From contig CAXXGR010000007.1 of NCBI GenBank assembly GCA_963678775.2, forward strand, positions 310,001-374,000: a DNA stretch of 64,000 nt, given 5' to 3'. This DNA is from JBFHIJ01 sp963678775. Its GTDB lineage: Bacteria > Bacteroidota > Ignavibacteria > Kapaibacteriales > UBA2268. Under the pieces are notes generated by a model, which was not told the DNA's origin, searched no databases, and was given only the letters and a program-made list of their open reading frames with translations. Numbering within the stretch: position 1 is the stretch's first letter; every line of letters begins with the position of its first letter. This document shows, piece by piece, positions 44,409 through 52,449 of the stretch. Position numbers and translations under genes: made by a program.

Positions 44409-45746
44409 ATGTTTGAGGTATCATTGATTTTTTCAGTAGTCATATTTGCGGTATTTGCATTAGTATTATTTTACTTTGCATTAGTTTCTTATAGAGAGAA
44501 AAAGAAACGAGCTGTGCTTGTATCTGTATTGTTAGCTACTTCTATTTTGCTTTTGATACCATTTTCAATGTATATCAGTAATGGATTAGCATTTATTTTG
44601 TCAGTAGTGATGAGTGCGTCAGTGTTGGTATATTTTATTCCTTTGGGTAGACCATCTGATCTGAAAATAATTGAATCAAGAGAGCAATTTGATGAAAGAG
44701 ATGGGATGTTCTCTCGGGAAGAGTTTGACAAAGGAACTGAAAAACATAAACAGTACTACAAACTACGACCTAATAATCTGCAGATTGATGAAAAAATTAG
44801 AAACAAACCGGAACTTATGTCGCCCGGAGCCAAATATTATGACCCAATAAAATCTGAATATATTTCAGCTCTTTTTCAAATCCAACATAATAATTGTTAT
44901 CAGGTAGATACTCCAACGAATACTTACAAAGTAGAAAAATCACCTACTGAGTTTACTAATATTCTAAAAGAGAAAACGTTACACCTTGGAGCTTGTGAAG
45001 TCGGTACTACTGAGATAAATCCAAGATGGATTTATTCACATAGAGGACGAGGTCCGGGAGAGTGGGGAGAAGAAGTAAATCTTACTCATAAATATGCTAT
45101 AGTATATTCAGTTGAGATGGACTACTTTAAAGTAAACGAAGCTCCAAATATAGGTATTACTGAAGAAACCGCTATTCGATACATGGATACTCAAAAAATA
45201 TCCATAGCACTTGCTCAATTTATTAAAAATATGGGGTATGATGCAAAAGCTCATATTCCCGGTTCTAACTATGAAGTAATACTACCGGCGCTAGCACAGG
45301 ATGCAGGACTTGGCGAACTCGGTAGAGCCGGTTATCTAATCTCACCTATTTATGGCGCTCGAATTAGATTAGGGGTGGTAACTACTGATATGCCTCTTCT
45401 TCAAGATAGCAAGATTTGCTTCAGCGTACAGGATTTCTGCGAAATATGTAAGAAATGTGCTACAAATTGCCCTTCGGGAGCAATTCCTACATCTGAAAAA
45501 ACGTTGGTCAGAGGCGTAGAAAAATGGCAGATGAATCCTGAAAGATGTATGCTTTACTGGAGGCATATAGGAACGGACTGCGGATTGTGCATGAAGGTAT
45601 GCCCATTTTCACACCCTAACTCAATCTTACATAATATGGTAAGACAAGGCATACAAAAATCAACACTTGCGAGAAAAATATCATTAACAGCAGACGATTT
45701 TTTCTACGGGAAAACAGAAAATATCGACGATTGCACGCAAATATAA
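44409..45746 (+). CDS. membrane-anchored reductive-dehalogenase-like Fe-S protein
   Basis: The 445-residue protein has three N-terminal membrane helices (about residues 4-28, 36-56, 58-78) and a large soluble domain that matches the reductive dehalogenase (RdhA)/epoxyqueuosine-reductase-like family. Two cluster motifs are near the end: C344-x2-C347-x2-C350-x3-C354-P and C391-x2-C394-x3-C398-P, with C380 as a possible fourth ligand. Upstream segments such as NPRWIYSHRGRGPGEWGEEVNL and VILPALAQDAGLGELGRAG are also typical. RdhA enzymes use a corrinoid, which cannot be judged here. It lacks a twin-arginine signal and an rdhB gene, so it may be a relative with another substrate. It starts 2 bases after the deaminase stop. 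Confidence 0.78.
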   Translation: MFEVSLIFSVVIFAVFALVLFYFALVSYREKKKRAVLVSVLLATSILLLIPFSMYISNGLAFILSVVMSASVLVYFIPLGRPSDLKIIESREQFDERDGMFSREEFDKGTEKHKQYYKLRPNNLQIDEKIRNKPELMSPGAKYYDPIKSEYISALFQIQHNNCYQVDTPTNTYKVEKSPTEFTNILKEKTLHLGACEVGTTEINPRWIYSHRGRGPGEWGEEVNLTHKYAIVYSVEMDYFKVNEAPNIGITEETAIRYMDTQKISIALAQFIKNMGYDAKAHIPGSNYEVILPALAQDAGLGELGRAGYLISPIYGARIRLGVVTTDMPLLQDSKICFSVQDFCEICKKCATNCPSGAIPTSEKTLVRGVEKWQMNPERCMLYWRHIGTDCGLCMKVCPFSHPNSILHNMVRQGIQKSTLARKISLTADDFFYGKTENIDDCTQI

Positions 45747-45865
45747 CAACGTATTGGTTACATAAGTATAATTTAGCTTGATACACTTAACATATTATTT
45801 TATATTGCTATGAAGTGTTTTAATATATAAAATAGATTATATTAATAAATATAATGGAGTTTGTT

Positions 45866-47248
45866 ATGAAGTTTAGATTTTTACTTATTTTAGTTGCTAT
45901 TATATCAGTTCCGGTGATAATCTGGGCACAGGGAAATTTTAGCACCAGCTTACATAGCACAAGAGAGGGCAAAGCTACTGCCTACAATAAAGAAAATGGT
46001 GGTATGGAGTTGCTTACAGGTATAGAGTTAGATCAGCTTCCTTGTAAAAGCTGCCATGCTGAAAATTATCCGGATGGAACTCCTGTGGATAATAATGCTT
46101 ACAAACATTCTTGCCGTGACTGTCATAACACTGCAGATAATAATTCTGTATCTGAAGGAACATGCTTGTCTTGTCACAGTCGAAAAATAGCTGAAACCAA
46201 TATGTATCCAAATCATGAAAACCCACATACAGAGCACGGTATGAAGTGCTGGAGCTGCCACCAACCTTCGGAATTACATGGTGATGATGGCGTTCAATAT
46301 GCATCTATGTTAGCAGAAGGTGCTATAAAAGCAAAATGTACCAACTGCCACTCAGTAAACAATCTACCTTCGAACACAGCACACAGTATACATGGCAAAT
46401 CGGATAAATTTGAATGCCAGGCATGCCACGTGAAAGCTGTAGTGCAGTGCCAAAATTGTCATATAGAATCTGTAATAGAAGGTCACATAAAAAGAGCTAA
46501 CACCCAAACCAAAGATTTCCAAATGCTTGTGAAACGTAGAGGCAAATACACTTCAGGATCTTTTATGACTCATGTGTATGATGGAAAAACTAATGTCATA
46601 ATTGCACCTCTAACCGGACATCTTATTGACAAAGATGGTAAATCCTGTGGTGACTGCCACTTTAACAAAGGTGGAACAAACAAAGCTATCAAATCTTATA
46701 ATGAAACCGGCGAAATCAAAATGCTGTCATATAATGAAGCATCTCACAAATTAGAGAATATGACAGGTGTGATTCCTCTTCCTTTGGATTGGGATAAAAC
46801 GTTAAAATTTGATTTTGCAGACTACGAGGGAGACCCAACTACTTCAACAGACCAAACGCAATGGACATTTCTTACTAACAGAATAGACAATGCGCATTTG
46901 TTTTATGCAGAACCATTGACAGCTGATGAAATGACAAAACTCGGCTTCACAAGAGAACCAAACAGCGTACCCGAGTATCAGAATAGTGTATTTAGTTTAT
47001 ATCAAAACTATCCGAACCCGGTTACCAATAATACTCAAATCAAGTTTAGACTTAATAAACGGGCGCAAGTCAGTCTAAATATTTATGACATGGAAGGCAA
47101 ACTGATAAAATCGCTAATCAATAACGAGATGAACCCGAATGAATATGCTCCAAGTATTGATATGAGTGGCTTGCCACAAGGTACATATATTTATAAACTA
47201 CAAGCAGATGAATACTCAAAAACACTCAAGATGGTAGTTAAGAGATAA
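45866..47248 (+). CDS. octahaem c-type cytochrome with a type IX secretion sorting domain
   Basis: The 460-residue protein has a signal peptide (MKFRFLLILVAIISVPVIIWA), eight CxxCH haem motifs between residues 60 and 265 (CKSCH, CRDCH, CLSCH, CWSCH, CTNCH, CQACH, CQNCH, CGDCH), then a linker and a C-terminal T9SS type A sorting domain starting at about residue 379 (YQNYPNP, then VSLNIYDMEGKLIKSL and DMSGLPQGTYIYKL, ending MVVKR). Such a tail sends proteins through the outer membrane to the cell surface. I start at ATG 45866, six bases after GGAG; an in-frame ATG at 45854 lies within the ribosome site. Surface or extracellular electron transfer is inferred. Confidence 0.85.
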   Translation: MKFRFLLILVAIISVPVIIWAQGNFSTSLHSTREGKATAYNKENGGMELLTGIELDQLPCKSCHAENYPDGTPVDNNAYKHSCRDCHNTADNNSVSEGTCLSCHSRKIAETNMYPNHENPHTEHGMKCWSCHQPSELHGDDGVQYASMLAEGAIKAKCTNCHSVNNLPSNTAHSIHGKSDKFECQACHVKAVVQCQNCHIESVIEGHIKRANTQTKDFQMLVKRRGKYTSGSFMTHVYDGKTNVIIAPLTGHLIDKDGKSCGDCHFNKGGTNKAIKSYNETGEIKMLSYNEASHKLENMTGVIPLPLDWDKTLKFDFADYEGDPTTSTDQTQWTFLTNRIDNAHLFYAEPLTADEMTKLGFTREPNSVPEYQNSVFSLYQNYPNPVTNNTQIKFRLNKRAQVSLNIYDMEGKLIKSLINNEMNPNEYAPSIDMSGLPQGTYIYKLQADEYSKTLKMVVKR

Positions 47249-47272
47249 TTTGCAAAATACATAGATTTAAGC

Positions 47273-47305
47273 AAGGCTAACTTTTTACAAAGTTGGCCTT
47301 TTTTA
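47273..47305 (+). terminator. intrinsic terminator after the cytochrome gene
   Basis: AAGGCTAACTTT (47273-47284) pairs with AAAGTTGGCCTT (47289-47300; one G-U), followed by a T-run (47299-47304). Confidence 0.9.
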
Positions 47306-47368
47306 TTACAGAGAAATAGCTTAAATTGAATTATAAATATATAATAGTATAAAACTGAGAGATACTCT

Positions 47369-48124
47369 ATGAAAAAATATCTATCACTTTTGCTTATGGC
47401 TTTCGCTATTTTTGCTTGCTCCGATGATAATAGCAATTCTCCGGTTACTCCTAAAAATAATAGTAGTAGTTTTTTCCCGACTTCTGATGGAAGTTATTGG
47501 ATTTATGATGTTATCGTTGATTCTCCACAGTCAGAAGTAACTCAGGATTCTGTTTATCTTTCCGGACCTATAACTGTCTTAGACAGAAGCGGATATGTGT
47601 TTACTACAAAAAATTCTGCAACCGAAGAGACAAATGATGTGTATTATAGTGTAGAAGGTTCTAAAATATACGCATTTAGCAATTTTATAGCTTCTGCAAG
47701 TTTTGATGGACTCCCTACAGAAGAATTTTTTGAAGATCAGTGGCTAATGGCGGTCGATTCGTCTGATTCGGATTGGAGAATTATCAAAACAGAAAAAGAA
47801 GTTAGAACTATTAATTACGGAGGTCAGGATTTAGAAGTCGAAGTAGAAGTGTCTGCCGATGGAGAAAGAGCTCAAGATACCGTCTTTACAATAAATAATG
47901 AGACTCATTACTGCCAGAAATATACACTGAGCATGAATGTTAGTATGACTCTCAAACTAATGCCGATTGCTTTTGATGTAGACATTTTACAAGATATGTA
48001 CTTAGTTAATGGTATTGGTAAAGTGATGCAGATACAAAGAAGTATAGAAATGGAAATACCGGGTATTGGCACTCAAAACATGCCTTCAATGATGACAAAA
48101 CTTATAAGATATAATATTAAATAG
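47369..48124 (+). CDS. putative lipoprotein, first of a similar pair
   Basis: A lipoprotein signal with lipobox AIFAC makes C17 the lipidated residue. The mature part begins with a low-complexity Ser/Asn/Pro linker (SNSPVTPKNNSSS) and then FFPTSDGSYWIYDVIV, followed by about 200 residues of predicted strands with a TVFTINNETHYCQKY segment and NGIGKVMQI near the end. I do not recognise the domain. The next gene (48135) follows 10 bases later and has the same plan, so they appear to be diverged paralogues. Confidence 0.6.
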   Translation: MKKYLSLLLMAFAIFACSDDNSNSPVTPKNNSSSFFPTSDGSYWIYDVIVDSPQSEVTQDSVYLSGPITVLDRSGYVFTTKNSATEETNDVYYSVEGSKIYAFSNFIASASFDGLPTEEFFEDQWLMAVDSSDSDWRIIKTEKEVRTINYGGQDLEVEVEVSADGERAQDTVFTINNETHYCQKYTLSMNVSMTLKLMPIAFDVDILQDMYLVNGIGKVMQIQRSIEMEIPGIGTQNMPSMMTKLIRYNIK

Positions 48125-48134
48125 GAGAAACACT

Positions 48135-48920
48135 ATGACAAAAACAAAATTTCTAACGATAATGCTATTCCTAACCGGAATGATATTAATAAATTCATGC
48201 GGTGAAGATAACGCAGATGATAATCCAATTACTCCGCCTGACGTAAGCGAAACTTTCTTTAAAGCCACAGTTGGTGATACTTGGACCTACGAAGGGTATG
48301 ATATACCAAACGCTACCGGAGAAATAGATACAGATTCAAGATATGAATATACTGTTACTGTTACAGGTCAGGAAAAAGTTTTAAACGAAGATTCTTATAT
48401 CTATAAATACGAAGGTGATGGTGCCGACCATTCTAAACACTTTATACCTGACGGCAAAGTACTGAAAGGTTTGGTTTCTGACGTAATGCCTGCTGAGTTA
48501 CCTTTTGATCTCCCAATTGAAGATGCCTGGGTTACTATTGCTGATTTAACTAAAAATGAATGGCAAGTTTATACTATGGACTTTGTAGATTTACCTGTAA
48601 GCTTCGGTTCTATAAATGCTCTAATATCCGGTAAGCTTACTATTATGGGTGAACTTAAAGAAGAATCGACATTTTCTATTGAAAATACTGACTATAAAGC
48701 TCGTAAAATAGATATCAAATTCCACATAACAGGAACCGGCACAATCAATGGATTTCCTATACCGGGTGGAGTTGATGCAGAAATGTTAGGACATTTCTAC
48801 TATGGAGAAGGAAGTGGTTTACTTAAAATAGAATACCCTTCACAAAATATTGCTCTTAGTGCTGCTTCATATCCTCTTGATGGTTATATAGAAAATTGCA
48901 TCAAGCTGAATGTAAAATAA
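48135..48920 (+). CDS. putative lipoprotein, second of a similar pair
   Basis: The lipobox ILINSC gives C22 as the lipidated residue, followed by an acidic-Pro linker (DDNPITPPDVS). The mature part opens with FFKATVGDTWTYEGYDI and later has STFSIENTDYKARKI and GEGSGLLKIEY, the same order of segments as in the preceding gene (FF...WIYD, VFTINNETHY, GIGKVMQI). I infer one duplicated family of unknown function, located at the periplasmic face of a membrane. Confidence 0.6.
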   Translation: MTKTKFLTIMLFLTGMILINSCGEDNADDNPITPPDVSETFFKATVGDTWTYEGYDIPNATGEIDTDSRYEYTVTVTGQEKVLNEDSYIYKYEGDGADHSKHFIPDGKVLKGLVSDVMPAELPFDLPIEDAWVTIADLTKNEWQVYTMDFVDLPVSFGSINALISGKLTIMGELKEESTFSIENTDYKARKIDIKFHITGTGTINGFPIPGGVDAEMLGHFYYGEGSGLLKIEYPSQNIALSAASYPLDGYIENCIKLNVK

Positions 48921-48946
48921 AAATATTCAACTACAAGTTAGATAAC

Positions 48947-48978
48947 AAGAGACTGCATGCTATGTGGTCTCTTTTTTT
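48947..48978 (+). terminator. intrinsic terminator after the lipoprotein pair
   Basis: AAGAGAC (48947-48953) pairs with GTCTCTT (48967-48973); the stem extends inward by wobble and C-G pairs and is followed by a T-run. Confidence 0.88.
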
Positions 48979-49141
48979 ATGCAAAGTTTAGAATCAGAAT
49001 CACCTAAATCCTAATACAATAATTAAATATCATATTCTTTATTATGAAAGAGAGCGATGTGTAATTTTTGAACAATATTTTACATATTGCTGCGTGGCAA
49101 TTTAAATTGAAATATTATTGTATAATTATGGGTTTCCTGTT

Positions 49142-50467
49142 ATGACAAAAGTAATTACCTTACTTATGATTTTGGCCATTTCTTTGCCTGCTTTTGCTCA
49201 AAAAGTAACAAACACAGATTTGTATGAAGGCTGGAAAATTTATGGTATGTCTCAAATCATACCTTACGTAGATGGTCGTGATTTCAACAACGACACTTAC
49301 ATGATGAGTTTTGCTACTATGAAAACTCGCTTAGGCGTGGAAAAATGGCTTAATAAGTACGTTGGTTTTACTATGGAGATGCAAGACTCCCGTGTGTGGG
49401 GACAAGAACCTGGTTTAACTTCTGACAACAGTAGTCTTGAAATGATTCAAGGTTATGTAACTTTCAATAACATATTCAACGTACCATTAAGTGCACAAGT
49501 TGGTAGATTCCAAATGAATTACGGAACAGGCAGATTTATCTCCAACAGTTTCTGGAACTATCATGAAAGAGCTTTTGATGGTGTTCGTTTTGGATATAAA
49601 GCTGATAACTGGAACGTTGATCTATTTAGATTAAACGAAAGAAGAATGGGTGCAAATACTGGTCAAATGCTTGCTGCTGTTCCTTCTAACTGGCCAACTG
49701 ATTCAGTGGCTAACTTCGATGCTGCGTGCATCACAGGTCTATATTTCAGATTCAATTTATCAGATAAATCTGATTTGGATCTAACATTTTTCTCAGAGGA
49801 TGATGCTGCAGATATAACAGTTCCAGGAGACAATGACGGCGAATCTAAAGTTCAATCTAAGATGGAAAGAATAACAACAGCACTTAGCTACTTCGGTAAT
49901 TACGGGAACTTATCTACTACTATAGAAGGTGCTTACCAATTTGGTAATATCGATGGTAAAGATATTGCTGCTTATTTAGCTGCTTTAGAAATTGCATATA
50001 ATTTCAAACCTCTACAAATCAAAGGTGGTATGGAAATGCATTCAGGAACAGCTTACGACGAAACTGAAAAAGTAAATGCCTACCAGAATAGACTTGGTGC
50101 TAAACATAAATTCATGGGCATGATGGATTACTTTGTAAATAAAAGTCCGTATAACAACGCTGGTGTAAATGATATTTACTTAGGGATGGTTTATGGTGGT
50201 AAAAAATCTGATTGGGTCTTTAGCTTAACAGGACATATGTTTACTACAAATGCAAAAACAGCATCCGATGAATCTGCATACGGTCAAGAAATTGATGCTA
50301 CAGTTAGATATAATATTACAAAAGGTGCATTCTTTGAATTCGGAACAGGCTTCTTTATGCAAGGTGAATACATGAAACAGGCATATTCTTATGATGTAGA
50401 TGATATTGTTAATTACCGTGAAGATATTGGCGCGATGATGTATTTACGTACAGTAGTCAAACTATAA
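49142..50467 (+). CDS. alginate-export-type outer-membrane porin
   Basis: The 441-residue protein (start at ATG 49142; an in-frame ATG at 49118 adds eight residues) has a signal peptide ending in PAFAQ and a barrel domain with the pattern of the alginate_exp family: FATMKTRLGVEKWLNKYVGFTMEMQDSRVWG, LEMIQGYVTF, LSAQVGRFQMNYGTGRFI and AFDGVRFGYKADNWNVDLF. Family members are outer-membrane porins, some exporting alginate; no alginate genes are visible, so a general porin is more likely here. It precedes a hydrogenase-like gene but is separated from it by a terminator. Confidence 0.8.
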   Translation: MTKVITLLMILAISLPAFAQKVTNTDLYEGWKIYGMSQIIPYVDGRDFNNDTYMMSFATMKTRLGVEKWLNKYVGFTMEMQDSRVWGQEPGLTSDNSSLEMIQGYVTFNNIFNVPLSAQVGRFQMNYGTGRFISNSFWNYHERAFDGVRFGYKADNWNVDLFRLNERRMGANTGQMLAAVPSNWPTDSVANFDAACITGLYFRFNLSDKSDLDLTFFSEDDAADITVPGDNDGESKVQSKMERITTALSYFGNYGNLSTTIEGAYQFGNIDGKDIAAYLAALEIAYNFKPLQIKGGMEMHSGTAYDETEKVNAYQNRLGAKHKFMGMMDYFVNKSPYNNAGVNDIYLGMVYGGKKSDWVFSLTGHMFTTNAKTASDESAYGQEIDATVRYNITKGAFFEFGTGFFMQGEYMKQAYSYDVDDIVNYREDIGAMMYLRTVVKL

Positions 50468-50500
50468 TATAAGGCGAAGTACGAATAAAAGTTAATAGAG

Positions 50501-50531
50501 AGAGGTTGTTTCGCTACAGCCTCTTTTTTTT
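50501..50531 (+). terminator. intrinsic terminator after the porin gene
   Basis: AGAGGTTGT (50501-50509) pairs with ACAGCCTCT (50516-50524; one G-U), followed by a run of T. An in-frame upstream extension of the following gene would pass through this hairpin, so that extension is not coding. Confidence 0.88.
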
Positions 50532-50658
50532 ATATAAGAATTCATTGATTGAATTGTACCTAACTTTAAAACTATTCATATCTTATGTGTTGAAATTTTG
50601 GCTATTTGTACTTACCTTACATTGTTCGATTCTATACACTATCTCCAAAGGCTGGGTT

Positions 50659-52449
50659 ATGGATTTTATACCTCGCGTACAAGGCCAGATTGTCTTTACC
50701 AACGAAGCAAAATGCCATGATTGTTATAGATGCATAAGACACTGTCCTGTTAAAGCAATTAGAATGTACGATGGACAAGCTTATGTGGATAATGATATGT
50801 GTATTTCTTGTGGTACTTGCATTCGTGAATGCCCGCAGCATGCTAAAACATATCGCAGAGATACAGAAAAAGTCAAAAAGTTCCTTTCGGATTATAATAA
50901 AGTAGCTGTTTCTATTGCACCATCCTATGCAGCATATTACCAACCATGGCAAAGAAAAAGACTTGTAGCGGCATTGCGTTCTATGCGTTTTTTTCATATT
51001 GCCGAAACCGCTATCGGTGCGTACTATGTAGCCAAAAAAACTAAAGAATATATAGAAGTCAATAAAGGGAAAGCACACATTGGGTCTGCTTGCCCTGCTG
51101 TAGTTTCATATATCGAGAAATACGAACCTAAATTAGTTGAAAATATTATACCTGTTATCTCTCCGATGGCGGCTCATGCTAAACACTTAAAAGCTAAATT
51201 AGGAGATGACGTAAAAATAGTATTTGTAGGGCCATGTGTTGCTAAAAAAGCTGAAGCACAGAGAAACGAATATGATAATTTAGTGGATGTGGTTCTTACG
51301 TTTGATGAGTTAAACGAATGGTTCGAAGAAGAAAAAATTGATTTGAAGACATTTGAAGAAAGTGAATTTGATGAATTACCTCAAGGTGATGCTCGTCTAT
51401 TTCCATTAATGGGTGGCAGCAGTCGCACAGGTGAGATGGATACTGATATTCTTTCTGCTGAAATTATTTCAGTTTCTGGTTATGACGAAATAGAAGAATC
51501 ATTGGACATGGCTAAACATACTTCCGGCACTGTCGTAATCGAACCTCTATTTTGCTCACAAGGCTGCATAAACGGTCCAGGAGTAGAACATCATGAAAAT
51601 GTATTCGAACGTAAAAAAAGAGTGCTAAACTACGCTAAAAATAGAATTACGTATGATTCTACATCTCAAGCCGAAGATTTATATGAGTCTTTAGCTTTAT
51701 GTTCATCATTTAGCACGGAAAGACCGGTTGTTGTACCGAAATTTAGCGAAGATGAGATTAATACAGTACTTGAAAAAACAGGTAAAACTAAAGAAGAAGA
51801 CCATCTCAATTGTGGATCATGCGGATATGATACTTGTCGCGAAAAAGCTATAGCTGTGCTCATGGGAATGGCAGAACTTAATATGTGTTTGCCTTATGTA
51901 AGGAAAATCGCCGAACAACGAACTGATAGGATAATTGAAACTTCTCCAAATGGTATAGTCATTTTGGATTTGCGTCTAAATATTATTCATACAAATAACG
52001 CATTTAGAAAGTTTTTTCAAGCTACTCACTCTGTAAATGGTAAACATATTTCTTATCTTATGGATCCGGAACCTTTCCAAAAAGTAGCATCGGGCGACTC
52101 TGATAAGTTAGAAGTAACAGTAAAGCACGAAAGATATAGCATAACTTGTCATCAGATAATATACAAACTGAAAGAAGAAAAGCAATACGTCGGTATTTTT
52201 GTAAATATTACTAACAGCTTGGCTGATAAAGTCCAACTAAATTCACTGAAACGCAAAACTATACTGCAAGCTCAAGAGTTATTTGACCATCAGGTAACTA
52301 TGGCGCAAAATATTGCTAAGTTGTTGGGAGAAAGCACTGCCAGAGGTGAAGAGCTGGTAGAACATTTGCTAAAATTGGCAGAAGATGAGGAAAAAGTTGA
52401 AAATAAAAAAGATGATAAGTGGTTATGGGATACTTACATATCGAAATAG
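50659..52449 (+). CDS. putative sensory [FeFe] hydrogenase (HydS type) with PAS domain
   Basis: The 596-residue protein reads, in order: two 4Fe-4S ferredoxin clusters (C19/C22/C25/C29 and C48/C51/C54/C58), an [FeFe]-hydrogenase catalytic domain, a C385-G-S-C388-x4-C393...C410 cluster motif, a PAS domain from about residue 425, and a helical tail. H-cluster ligands are kept (L1 C145, L2 C193 in GPCVAKK, L3 C299 and C303), but the L1 motif is G-S-A-C-P-A instead of T-S-C-C-P, so the proton-transfer Cys is Ala at 144. This is the hallmark of putative sensory HydS enzymes with low activity. ATG 50659, after AAAGG, is the start. Its stop overlaps the phosphatase gene by 25 bases. Confidence 0.87.
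   Translation: MDFIPRVQGQIVFTNEAKCHDCYRCIRHCPVKAIRMYDGQAYVDNDMCISCGTCIRECPQHAKTYRRDTEKVKKFLSDYNKVAVSIAPSYAAYYQPWQRKRLVAALRSMRFFHIAETAIGAYYVAKKTKEYIEVNKGKAHIGSACPAVVSYIEKYEPKLVENIIPVISPMAAHAKHLKAKLGDDVKIVFVGPCVAKKAEAQRNEYDNLVDVVLTFDELNEWFEEEKIDLKTFEESEFDELPQGDARLFPLMGGSSRTGEMDTDILSAEIISVSGYDEIEESLDMAKHTSGTVVIEPLFCSQGCINGPGVEHHENVFERKKRVLNYAKNRITYDSTSQAEDLYESLALCSSFSTERPVVVPKFSEDEINTVLEKTGKTKEEDHLNCGSCGYDTCREKAIAVLMGMAELNMCLPYVRKIAEQRTDRIIETSPNGIVILDLRLNIIHTNNAFRKFFQATHSVNGKHISYLMDPEPFQKVASGDSDKLEVTVKHERYSITCHQIIYKLKEEKQYVGIFVNITNSLADKVQLNSLKRKTILQAQELFDHQVTMAQNIAKLLGESTARGEELVEHLLKLAEDEEKVENKKDDKWLWDTYISK

Noticed and set aside
50506..50658. An N-terminal extension of the HydS-type hydrogenase frame from 50506
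   Set aside because: The extension runs through the terminator hairpin at 50501-50531 and lacks a ribosome site; AAAGG before ATG 50659 and the conserved N-terminus fix the start at 50659.
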